NCBI GenBank assembly: GCA_029216955.1
Contig: JANAVB010016199.1
Location: 10,976,595 to 11,040,594, forward strand
Direction of reading: 5' to 3'
From: Iris pallida
Taxonomy: Eukaryota > Streptophyta > Magnoliopsida > Asparagales > Iridaceae
Length of the DNA: 64,000 nucleotides
Position 1 is the stretch's first letter. Each line of letters starts with the position of its first letter. Shown in pieces: positions 44,838 through 55,508 of this stretch. The notes under the pieces are model-generated. The model made no database searches and had not been told where the DNA came from. It saw only the letters and a program-made list of their open reading frames with translations. The position numbers and the translations under genes were made by a program.

Positions 44838-47800
44838 TCACGAGTCAAACAGGTAGGGATATCGCGATCGGATCTCGTCCTCACGCTCCCACGTTGACTC
44901 ACCTAGAGAGTGATGACCCCAAGCAACACGGACTAATTTAATAGTCTTGTTCTTGAGTATCTTTTCCCTTCGATCCAAAATAGACACGGGCCTCTCCTCA
45001 TACGAAAGGTTGGTACCAACAACCAATTCCGAATGGTCTAGGATGTGGCTCGGGTCCGGAATATACCGTCGTAATTGGGATACATGGAATACATTATGCA
45101 CCTCACTTAGCGACGGCGGAAGAGCGAGACGATAGGATACATCTCCTACTCGCTCTAGAATATCGAACGGCCCTATATACCTAGGACTAAGCTTTCCCCG
45201 TACGCCAAAGCGAATGACGCCGCGGTTAGGCGAGATCCTAAGGAATACATGGTCGCCGACAGCAAATTCTAAGGGACGCCGATGAGCATCGGCCCAATGG
45301 CGTTGGCGGTCCTGGACAACTCGGAGGTGATCTCTGACCTTCCTGACCACTTCAACCGTCTGGGAAATCAATTCGGGTCCGAGCATCTGCCTGTCCCCGA
45401 CATCGTCCCATGCTAGCGGGGATCTGCACTTCCTGCCATAAAGAGCCTCGAAGGGTGCCATCTGGATACTGGCCTGGAAACTATTATTGTACGAGAATTC
45501 CACCAGGTGCAGATGATTCTCCCATAAACCACCGAAGTCAAGGGTACAAGATCTCAACATATCCTCAAGAGTCTGGATTGTGCGCTCTGACTGACCATCC
45601 GTCTGCGGGTGATAAGCTGAGCTGAACTGAAGGCGAGTCCCCAAACTCTTCTGCAAGCTGCGCCAAAAGTGTGATGTGAATCTTGAATCCCTATCCGAGG
45701 TGATGCTGACTGGCACACCGTGAAGTCTAACGATCTGCCTGAGGTACATCTCTGCTAGCTGCGCCGTCGACTGTCCAACTCGGAATGGAAGAAAGTGTGC
45801 CACCTTGGTAAGCCTGTCCACAATTACCCAAATAGCATCTCTGCCAGTCGAAGATCTGGGCAATTCGATCACGAAATCCATGGCTATATGTTCCCATTTC
45901 CATTCTGGGATCGGTAAGGGTTAAAGAACTCCAGCGGGCCTCTGATGTTCAGCTTTAACCTGTTGGCAAACCAAACACTGAGATACAAACCGGGCTATCT
46001 CCCTCTTCATGCCATTCCACCAGAAATGCTGACGGATATCACGGTACATCTTCACCACCCGGATGAATAGAATACTGTGAACTGTGGGCTTCTGCCATGA
46101 CTTCCTGTCTGATATCTCCACTGGGTACACAAAGACGAGTGCTGTGCCGAAGGGTACCGTCTTCATGGATACATAACTCTGGCCTTCTTCCTGCTTCACA
46201 CTCTGCTCTGAGTCGCTGGATCTTGGAATCTGTAGACTGCACCATCCGGATTCTCTCAACTATGCTGGACTGAACCTGTAGGCTGGCCATCAATGCCACG
46301 TTGGTAGGAAGAACCACTTCAATGCCCATTTTCTGAAGATCTGCCAATAGTTCTGGTTGCGCCGTCAGGAAATAAACTCTGGCTCTCCTGCTCAATGCAT
46401 CTGCTACAACGTTGGCCTTTCTGGGATGATACTGCAAATCTACATTATAGTCTACTAGTAGCTCGAGCCATCTTCTCTGCCGCATATTAAGGTCCTTCTG
46501 GGTGAAAACATAATTCAGGCTCTTATGATCAGTAAAGATCTCCACTCTATCTCCATACAAGTAGTGCCTCCACAACTTCAAAGCAAACACTACCGCCGCC
46601 AGTTCCAAGTCGTGGGTCGGATAATTCTTCTCATGATTACGTAGTTGACGTGACGCATAAGATATTACCTTCCCATGCTGCATCAAGACACACCCCAATC
46701 CTCTGCCTGAAGCGTCGCAATAAACTATGAATCCTCCGGTCCCATCTGGAAGGGTGAGAATGGGAGCCGTTATCAAACCTCGCTTCAACTTCTCAAATGA
46801 TTCCTGACATTCTGCTGTCCAAACAAACGGCACATCCTTGCGGGTCAACTGGGTCATCGGCGCTGAAATCCTTGCAAAATCTGAAACGAACCGTCGGTAA
46901 TAGCCGACCAATCCAAGGAAGCTGTGAACCTCTGCCACTGAGCTGGGTACCGGCCATGACTCGATAGCCACAATCTTCTGGGGATCCACTTCCACTCCTC
47001 ATCGGGTAATGATGTGACCCAAGTATGAAATGCGATCGAGCCAGAACTCGTATTTACTGAACTTGGCGTACAACTAATGCTCCCTAAGCGTCTGGAGGAC
47101 GACTCTGAGATGCTGCTCATGCTCTGCTTCACTCTTGCTGTAGACCAGGATGTCATCTAGGAACACGATCACGAACTGATCCAAGTAAGGCATAAAAATG
47201 CGATTCATGAGGTCCATGAATACGGCCGGCACATTGGTCGCTCCAAAGGGCATAACAAGGAACTTCCAATGTCCATACCTCGATCTGAATGCTGTCTTTG
47301 GGATGTCCTGCTCTCTGACTCTGATCTGGTGGTATCCTGACCGCAAGTCGATCTTCAAGAACACTGAAGCCCCTCTGAGCTGATCAAACAAGTCATCTAT
47401 CCTCGGAAGAGGGTATCTGTTCTTGATTGTCACCGAATTCAAGGTACGATAATCAACACATAGCCTGGACGTACCATCCTTCTTTTTTACAAGAAGCATC
47501 GGGGCTTCCCAAGGCGATCCACTTGCACAGATGAATCCCTTGGTCCTCAATTCTTCAATCATCTTGTACAAAATCTCCAACTCTGAGGGCGCCATCCTGT
47601 AGACTCGCTCTGATACTGGTGCTGTCCCGGGAATCAAGTCTATAGTGAACTCAATCTCCCGCTCTGGCGGCATCCCTGGAAGCTCCTCTGGAAAGACATC
47701 TAGAAACTCTTCAACTATCCGGGGTAACTGCACTGCTGCTACTGCCATCCGCAATGCTGGAGAAGACGGCTCCACTGCGCCTCTGGAAAACGAAAACTCT

Positions 47801-48654
47801 GGCTCGTCGGGGATACTAAAGACAACTCTGCCAATATGGCAGTCTATCCTAGCATACTGATTCCTCAACCAATCCATGCCTAGAACTACATCATAGTCTG
47901 CCATAGGAAACTCTATGAATCTAGCGAGGAACTCCCTACCGCTAACTACGATCCGACACGAGGAAAACACTCGATTTACTCCCACAAGACCATTACCAGT
48001 AAGTATATTGAGCCTCACTGATAATGACTCAGGCTCCAATCCTATCCGTGTCGCGAATCGTGCAGACATGAATGAATGCGATGCACCAGAATCAAACAAT
48101 ACCGAAGCTGGAAAGGAGTTGACGAGAATAGTACCTGCCACTACCTCACCTGGTGCAACTTCTTCTTCCATAGCCATCATCATGGCCTGACCTCTAGCTG
48201 CGGGTCCCCTCTGCTGGAAACCTCTCTGCCTATTCTGGGTCTGAGCTTGGGCTTGCGCATACTGCTGGGGGTGTTGTTGCTGGAATGTCTGAGACTGAGG
48301 CGGCAAGGGCCTCGAAGACTGATACTGCTGCTGCTGAACTGGTGCTGGGGCCGGTCCTCTCACCGAAGAGCTAGAAGGGTTGGATGCTGATGAACCACCC
48401 CTATTCGGGCATGCCCCTATCCTATGATCTGCTGCTCCACAAGCTAGACACAATCCCTGCGTCCTGCGACAGTCTGCCACCACATGCCCTGGCTTCCCGC
48501 AATAAGAATATCCTATCGCGGAAGTCTGCTTCTGCTTCTGCTGCTGCGGGTACGTCGGGGTTGAATGCTGAACCGACGTTACTGAGGCCGCCCGCCTCGG
48601 AGTTCCAATGGTCAATCCCCTAGCTGTCGGGGCTGGAGCTGATGATTGGTACAT
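44838..48654 (-). pseudogene. pol: Ty3-B pol: zinc knuckles, protease, RT, RNase H, integrase, chromodomain
   Basis: From 48654: two zinc knuckles ([26 protein letters not shown]), a Gln-rich linker, protease ([12 protein letters not shown]), and RT with [13 protein letters not shown] and [12 protein letters not shown]. RNase H follows ([38 protein letters not shown]). After a frameshift near 46050 comes integrase: zinc finger with CLVCQQVKAEH; core with VIVDRLTKVAHF, TSDRDSRFTSHF and GQSERTIQTLEDM; GPY-type segment (KLSPRYIGPFDI); chromodomain-like end to the stop at 44838. In-frame stops at about 47074, 46996-46998 and 45919-45921 replace Gln or Arg codons by C-to-T changes. Catalytic residues are all present. 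Confidence 0.93.
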
Positions 48655-49460
48655 CTGACTGTGTGACCGCTCCTACCTCCGGTCCTATCCACGATCCTCT
48701 GGGAGGTGTACTCATGCCTCCTAGCTGCTCTCAAGACTGCATCAAACGTCTGGTGCTCGAACTGCTCAACCGCCAACAAGATCTCCAAATGCAGTCCCTG
48801 CTGGAACTGCTGGGCCCTATCAAACTCGGTCGCCACCAAGGTGGGGGCAAACCTACTGAGTCTAGAAAACTCCGATACATAACTGTCGACTGTTCTGCCT
48901 CCTTGCTTCAAGTTGGTAAATCTGGTCTGCAGGTCGTACCGAGCCACAGCATCAAAGTACTTCGTCTGGAATCTCTCTCTAAACACTGTCCAAGCAATGG
49001 GTGCCACTAATCCCATGGCTTGCACCGCCCACCAACTGCGAGCTAAATCCAACAACTGCAGGCGTACCACCGCCACCTTCTCATTCTCAGGTGTCCTAGC
49101 TACTTCCAGAACCACCTCGGTATCCTGAAGCCATGCATCCGCGGCAATCGTATCCTCGGTGCCGTCGAAGAAAGGAGGGTTCAAGCGCTTGAAGCTGTTG
49201 GCCGCCTGGTTCCCTGGATGTCCGCCTTGGGTCAAAGCATCTTGAACTGTCTGGTGCAGGGCGTCGCTTCGACGATCCTGGGAAGCTATCAAGGTTCTGA
49301 TGAGGCCTACTAAGGTACCATCATCTGGCTCTGCGGGCCGGACGGGCCGAACTGGTGACTCTCCTCCAGTAGGTATCACTTTGGAGGCTACCCCGGAATG
49401 CTGGGCTTGATCTCCGGGTTACTGCTGGCCCACGGGAGGTGCTCTTCCTTGCTGATCGGC
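48650..49460 (-). pseudogene. gag: Ty3-B gag (N-terminal stop, frameshift into the knuckle region)
   Basis: The frame contains ...TLVGLIRTLIASQDRRSDAL, then LNPPFFDGTEDTIAADAWLQ and WTVFRERFQTKYFD, a retrotransposon gag capsid, ending EYTSQRIVDRTGG where a one-base indel near 48650 shifts it from the pol frame. The true ATG is not clear: the frame is open to about 49460 but has a TAA near 49420, and the first in-frame start-like codon after it is GTG. Capsid residues are conserved with those of Ty3-A gag. Confidence 0.85.
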
Positions 49461-49649
49461 AGGGTCAGGTACAGTACCGCTGAAGAAAACGACACAGGGA
49501 AACAATAAGGAAGGACCAGGACAGATCAACGATACAAGCATGTAATCAGGGCAAGAATTTCAGGGATTTGAAAATACGGGCGGAGATCAAAGGCGAATGC
49601 TGATTGAGACATCTATTCGCTAAACCCTTGCATTTCTTGATTGACAAGA

Positions 49650-49666
49650 CCTGCATGGGCCACCAC
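49650..49666 (-). other. Candidate primer-binding site of Ty3-B
   Basis: GTGGTGGCCCATGCAGG on the minus strand, eight bases after the LTR end; the intervening bases read TGGTTTAA. Same sequence as in Ty3-A and E. Confidence 0.5.
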
Positions 49667-49674
49667 TTAAACCA

Positions 49675-51526
49675 TATCACGCCCCAGAACCAGAATACTG
49701 GAGAGCGGGGGTAGACACAGCCAGCTACGTATATTGAAATGGAAACTACCTCGATATACGGTCACGGCTGTCTAGAAATATGAGGGTTTACTACAAGCCA
49801 ACAGTCTCTTATGGTCATGAACAAGCCTAATGTCTCAATCACAAATAAGTAATATAATTACAAGATGTTTGACCACCAAATATACAATAAAAGGCGTCCC
49901 AAATATTACATATCAGCTGATCATGAAGCTAGTCGTACAAAATGCGAGGACTAGCAAGAGTTTAAGTCATACATGATCAACCCTAGGATTTGTTAATCAT
50001 GTTAACAGCCCGTAGGCAGACAGTAAGTAAAGTGTATCGAGCTAACATGTGCTCGTCGGCTAAACGCCTCAAAAGAATAACTTTACAATAGAGTGAGCGA
50101 AACAAAATAGAAAACCCACTCGCAGCCCGGGTTCCTTCTAGTATTCACCATTGGGCTGGAAGCTTGGTAGATCCTCGGGAGCTGCTCCAAAATCTGGCCA
50201 CACAAAACCAGCTGGGTCAACCCCAGAAAGAGCAAGTGCCACAAGAGGGGCCACGAAATAAGAACAAAAGCCAGCATTAACACAAGAAGATATAATATTA
50301 AAAACTAGAATTTATGAAAACATGGCAGGGTGATATACGAAAATGGGCGTAAAATCAAGTTCATGACAAAAGGCGTAAGGATATAAAATGGGCGTAAAAT
50401 ATCTAATAAAATATCAAAAGACAGGGTTATAAAAGAGCCAAGCTTAAAGAAATAAAACTAAAACTCCAAGGGTCAATAGGTTAAGCAAGGGGTCAGGGGA
50501 GCAGCGTACAAAAAGTCACGCACGCTCAAGGGGAGCAGCTGCGTGAAAAGTCACGCAAGCTCAAGGGAGCAGCTGCGTGAAAAGTCACGCAAGCTCAAGG
50601 GAACAGCTGCATGAAAAGTCACGCAAGCTCAAGGGAACAGCAGCGTGAAAAGTCACGCAAGCTCAAGGGAACAGCTGCGTGAAAAGTCACGCAAGCTCAA
50701 AGGAGCAGCTGCGTGAAAAGTCACGCAAGCTCAAGGGAACAGCTGCGTGAAAAGTCACGCAAGCTCAAGGAGACACGCTTCCAACAGGAAGCGTACTCAA
50801 GCCTACGTACGCAGTGCTAAAGAGCACGCGTAGCTCAGTGTGTGTAGCTAAACAGCTATGCACACTGCTCACTGTCTTCTCCAAACAGCAAGAACACATG
50901 GTTGAAACCAAAACTTCAAAAGTTCATAACTTGGCCATCCGAACTCCAAATTCAGATTTCCAAGGCTCCAACTGGAGTGAAACTGAAAGCTCTTCCACAT
51001 GGAAACATCAGAACTCAAAGAAAACCAACCAAAATGGATCAAAACATGTAAAATCCGAAAATAGCAATAACTTAGATCTACATCAACAGAGACTCCAAAT
51101 CATAAAAACCCAAGAACTAATATTGATCTCCATGTCCTAAACTAGCAGATGGACAAAGAAAAGAGGGTCCTCATGTAGTGGCAAGATGCACTTGCCTAGG
51201 GGTTGGGGAGTTGTGGAGGAAGGAGAAGAAGAAGAAGAAGGAAATTAATGGTGGAAGTTATAAGGAGAGAGAGTGGTAGGTGGAGATATAAAGAGGGGGA
51301 GTTGTGGTGGGTTGAGGGTGTAGCATAGGGCTAGGGTGTTCCAACACATAAAACCGAACCAAACCGAACCATCTCCAATAAAACCGAGCCATGCCAAAAC
51401 CAAAATACGAGAAATACCGAAATTCCACAAGCTGAGAAAAAAAATAAAAATACATGCCAAAATCCAGATACGAGTAAAAATATAAAATACGGGAAAATAC
51501 GAGAAATACAGGAAATGAGGGTGACA
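49675..51526 (-). repeat. 5' LTR of Ty3-B (1852 bp, internally deleted)
   Basis: Outer start mutated to TATCACGCCCC. It matches the left LTR except for about 880 bp missing after 50340. At the junction a 15-bp block (AAATGGGCGTAAAAT, 50341-50355) is a second copy of sequence 45 bp further on, as filler. The deletion removes U3 sequence. Confidence 0.92.
50487..50769. repeat. 34-bp minisatellite, eight units, 5' LTR of Ty3-B
   Basis: Same unit as 43598-43912 with one unit fewer and its own point variants. Confidence 0.9.
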
Positions 51527-53116
51527 GGAAGTTGACGAAAACTCGCACATAAAGAAATTGGTTCAGTCTGGACCCTTGTTAGCAATTCGACAAACGGAAA
51601 AAATTCGGGACGACAAAAATACGAGTATAAATCGGATCAGTGTCAATAAAATACGTTCAAAAAATCGGACAAATATTCAAAAAATGAAAATATTGAGGTT
51701 AGAAACATCACATTCTTAAATATGTTGTCAAAATTGGTTAATTAAACAGGTTTCCAGTCCATTTTTTGTGCCAAATAATTCAATAATTTATAAAGAACAC
51801 GTTTAAAATTTTGCATGATTAAAGTTTACATACTGATTTGGATCTGTCAAAAGTACGCAAGTATTATACGTTTATGAAAGATACGAAAAAATTTGCGTAT
51901 AATACGAGTTTTATTCGGATGATTGCTAACAAGGGTCTGGACACACATTCGTAAAACGGACGCCCCAGACAAACCGTAAAGAACCTCGTGAATGGACAAT
52001 TGGATATGAAAATAGACAGAGATATTTCTATTACTTGGTGAGAAGATGATGTCAAAAAGTATATGAAACCCTAGATGCAAAATGACGTACCTGATGGAAC
52101 GAATTCAGACTTGTAATCCAACTTCGGGTGACTTCAAAAATTCGTAAGTCCTCACAAAGTTGTCGTGGACCTTCGAGGGCTTGCTATAATATTAGAGGGG
52201 TGCCTTGGCTTCATGTTAGAGGTAGTGGAAGGAATTAAAAGAGGTCGGGTGAAAGGTTTACGTAGATGGGAAATTCTATGCAAAGAAAGGAAGGGGAGGG
52301 GGTACGCTTGGTTATTTGGTTTTAATATATATGAAAATCACGTGAAAAATAGAAAGGGCTGGGTTTACGTGAGAAAAAGGGATTTGAGGGAGATTTAAAT
52401 TTGGTTCGACAGGATTTGGAAGAGATTTGATAGTTTAAATCAAAGGTGTATCTCAAGAGATTTGATTGGGTCTAAATTAGGAAAATAGTTATAGAGTTGA
52501 TTTAAAAATAGACTTAATTAATGCGCCTGAATAATAATTCATAAAACTTATTAGTACAAAAGATGTCTAATAGGTTAGGGTACCCTAGAATAGGCTCTAC
52601 GAACCCTACTTGGACTAGTTTTGGGTCGGTGGAATTATTTATATTGATTTGAGTCCAATAAGTCTAATATTTGGTCTTGTGTGCCATTTGAAAATAAATA
52701 ACACATGGAAACTCAATTGAGTGGAACACCATTGACATATTTTTTGTAGGCTAAAAATATGTCAAAACTATATATTGGTTCGAAAAGTTTGGATCGGGTT
52801 TGGGCCTTAAATAGGAATTGGAAAATTATATTAAAATTACGACGAAGGGTAAAATGACTATTTTGATCCCAAATTCTACAAGAAATATGTAGTGCAAAGG
52901 AACATGTTTGAGCGGGACATGATATACCAAAATAAATATGGACTCATCAAGAACACGAATATCGAACTTGTTTCGATGAATTGGTCAATGTTGTGTTTTA
53001 AAAATCAAGGCTACGACAAAGTGCCTATATAGCCACAATTAAAAATAAAATATGGTTTTATATTTAAAAAATAATATAAAACAAATAAAAAATTCCCAGA
53101 ATACAGAGGGCTTATA
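51527..53116 (-). repeat. 3' LTR of Ty3-D, inner part
   Basis: Non-coding LTR sequence between the Ty3-B insertion and the Ty3-D interior. It ends AGGGCTTATA directly before a purine tract; its reverse complement TATAAGCCC matches the LTR F start TGTAAGCCCC with one change. Frames at 51847-52398 do not look like genes. Confidence 0.65.
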
Positions 53117-53131
53117 ATCTACCCACCTTGA

Positions 53132-53299
53132 AATAATTTCGTCTTCGAAATTTAAAATAATGCTCACTATTGAAGAACCATGCTAACGTAAGTAGGTATA
53201 GTTCAAAGGTTACACTTTGTCATTGCAATCTTTCCTAATAACTCAAGCAACAATCGATCCTAAAAAATTTCCTATGCAACATCCCTACCATGAACTATA
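53132..53299. other. Non-coding stretch before the PPT, Ty3-D
   Basis: It starts TTCGTCTTCGAAATTT as in Ty3-B and is then AT-rich. The repeated module of Ty3-A is not here. Nothing else seen. Confidence 0.5.
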
Positions 53300-54653
53300 A
53301 ATTGTTACCTCTAGTCGCTCCTCCTGGTGTTGGCGATCCTGCAACGATCATGTTGAAGGCTTACCCTCCTTGCTATGCTCTGGCTTGCTGTCTGGCCTAC
53401 ACAAATTATGTTGCCTGATCGGGAAGCGATCTTCATGGGTATCCTCCTTGTGCTACAAGTTGATTTGTATTTGCTCCTGCTGGTGGTGCTTTCAGTAATG
53501 GATACTCTGGCCTAGGTGGCTGCTGCACTGGTCTCGGTGTTGGTTGTTGTGGCGTCGGTGCTGCTATCTGGTTTTTTGGGCAGTCACGTACTGCGTGCTA
53601 AGTCGAACCGCAACCCAAGCATACCCCTAGTCTATGTCGACAATCCTTCAAGGTATGACCTTTCTTCCGTAGTAATGGCAAGTAGGTAGTACATGTACTG
53701 ATAGCTGGAACATGCTCTGTTGCTAGTGTATCGTTGGTCGCTTTGCTGGTACTCCTTATGTGTTGTGGCTGGTGCAAGGGATCTCTTCTAGCCTACCTCC
53801 TTCCGGTGAACTCGCTCTAGACGTCGTACTGCTGTGAGGACTCCCAAGTAGGTGGTAGGTGCAGCGGCTCCGATAAGATCCTGTAATCTGTAACTCAGTC
53901 TGTCGTATAATTTCTTCGTATTTTTCTCCTCTATCTGGATCAGTATAGATGCGAAGTGGCTCAGTCATAGAAACTCAACATTGTATTCTTCTACGGTCAT
54001 GTTGCCTTGGACATGGTGAAGTAACTGGCTTCGAAGTTCCGTTCTGAAGGTAGCCAGGATGTACATCTCTTGGAAAAGTTTGGAGAATTCCTTCCAAGTG
54101 ACATTATACGGGCCAAGCCGCCTTTCTTCTATGAGCCATCAGTGATGTGCATTTCCAATCAGCTGCATCATGGCGGCAATCATCTAACGCTCTTTCGGTA
54201 AATACGTTACCTTCAACCGGTACTGGATGTTGGTGAGCCACTCGTGGACCTTCGTGGGTCCCTCCTTGCCCAAAAATTTGATTGGCTTCAGATGGCAAAA
54301 ATTAGCAAGTGTCCTCGTCGATGGCTGATGAGGTGGTGGAGTCGCCCTCTCCAAGTTGCTACAATGCGATCCTCCATGTTCTCCGTTTGTCTCCACTGAG
54401 TCTCAAGTTGGATCTGTTGTTGTGATCTGTGGGTTCATCGGCTGTCCAAGCCGAGGGAATGGCATCTGTGGCATCTGTAGCATAGGTGGCATCGGTGGGA
54501 TATCATCCCTCGTGAATTCGGAGGGTGCGAAGCAGCTGGATCATCAGGTTGGGTATAAAAACCTCCCACCGGTGGCGGGGTCATGTCAGTGTGAGTTACT
54601 ATTGCGTTCTACGGAGTAACCACGGGATTTTCATCACCGCTTTGCCGGTGCAT
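53300..54653 (-). pseudogene. gag: Ty3-D gag (many stops and frameshifts)
   Basis: Candidate ATG at 54651-54653, about 220 nt inside the LTR. The capsid region is visible as LKPIKFLGKEGPTKVHEWLT (54190-54310) and, in other frames, WKEFSKLFQEMYI and GNMTVEEYN (about 53990-54110). Two degenerate zinc knuckles lie near 53570-53660 (GHTLKDC, CLGCG..HAVRDC, the second with a stop), and a Pro/Gln-rich tail reads towards 53460. The order matches the gag of Ty3-A and Ty3-B. Non-functional. Confidence 0.7.
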
Positions 54654-54850
54654 TGTACTGCGTGTAAACAAAATATATAAGCTAAGAACAGATGATATCA
54701 ATCAAGATGCATGTCAAGGAAATAAATTTTGAAATCGACGTAGAAATCAAGGACGTATAATGAATGCGGATGAGATCCTATGGGTCTTTTCTATTCTAAC
54801 TATAGGCTCACATTTGGTACAGTACCGTAACCGAAGTGATTTAACGTAGA

Positions 54851-54867
54851 CCTACATGGGCTACCAC
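54851..54867 (-). other. Candidate primer-binding site of Ty3-D (diverged)
   Basis: The minus strand reads GTGGTAGCCCATGTAGG, the shared primer-site candidate with two transitions, seven bases after the LTR edge. Confidence 0.45.
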
Positions 54868-54874
54868 AAAAATA

Positions 54875-55508
54875 AGTAACACCCCAGTCCCAAAATATAT
54901 ATGACCAGGTATACGAATACATGCCAGCAACACGTCACCAATGGGCCAACCCTCATAACAAACCCATTAGAGAATGCTTAAGCTGTAAACCATGATAATA
55001 AACCCATAAGAACAACACATCACAAGTCTCAGATCATAGGGTACAGTACTAAATCTCATCCATGTAGAGTAATCAAGACAAACATATCCAAATCTAAAAT
55101 AATAATGTCAAATGTCTTACAGTAAATATAAGTAATAAATATACGATGGGAAATAACCCATCACCATAGCAAAGAGAAATAAAATAAGTAATAAACTACA
55201 GGTCTGCTGAACTGAAAGAAAATAAAGTAGCAGTGTCTAAAATAGAGATTGACATATCTCAAGAGAAATCCTCTAGCACTATTTCGTCCTCCTACACTAG
55301 TAAGTCTCATGTCTCGACTCCAGGACCATATACTTCCTTTGTAGTCCTCCTCTCCGTCTAAGCCTGGAGAATAACCAGGTCATCAGGGGACATAGCGAGG
55401 TACATAATATACATGCCAATGTACAGAAAATAAAATATGATCTAAGGCAAACTACTGTATTCGATCTACGTGATATGCATGTGAGATCATATTTCGAATA
55501 TTAGGCTT
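54875..55508 (-). repeat. 5' LTR of Ty3-D, inner 634 bp
   Basis: Begins AGTAACACCCC (for TGTAACACCCC) and is cut at 55508 where the plus-strand LTR E starts. Non-coding. Confidence 0.6.

Larger units (their letters stand above)
41909..51526 (-). mobile_element. Ty3-B: Tekay-type chromovirus (Ty3/gypsy), near full length
   Basis: LTRs at 41909-44668 and 49675-51526, flanks GAAAG (41904-41908) and GGAAG (51527-51531), a target duplication with one mismatch. The interior on the minus strand holds gag, protease, RT, RNase H, integrase and a C-terminal chromodomain-like region, in Ty3/gypsy order. The C-terminus (LSYEERPVSILDRREKILKN ... TWEREDEIRSRYPYLF) is typical of the Tekay/Del chromoviruses. 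It is inactivated by frameshifts and C-to-T stops. Confidence 0.92.
53117..55508 (-). mobile_element. Ty3-D: second gag-only Ty3/gypsy element (interior and start of right LTR)
   Basis: The interior is about 1.76 kb: polypurine tract (AAGGTGGGTAGATT, 53117-53131), gag, and candidate primer site at 54851-54867. No pol is present. The right LTR starts at 54875 and is interrupted at 55508 by LTR E. The left LTR is interrupted by Ty3-B. Gag content without pol makes it, like Ty3-A, a dependent element, unless pol was deleted later. Confidence 0.65.
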
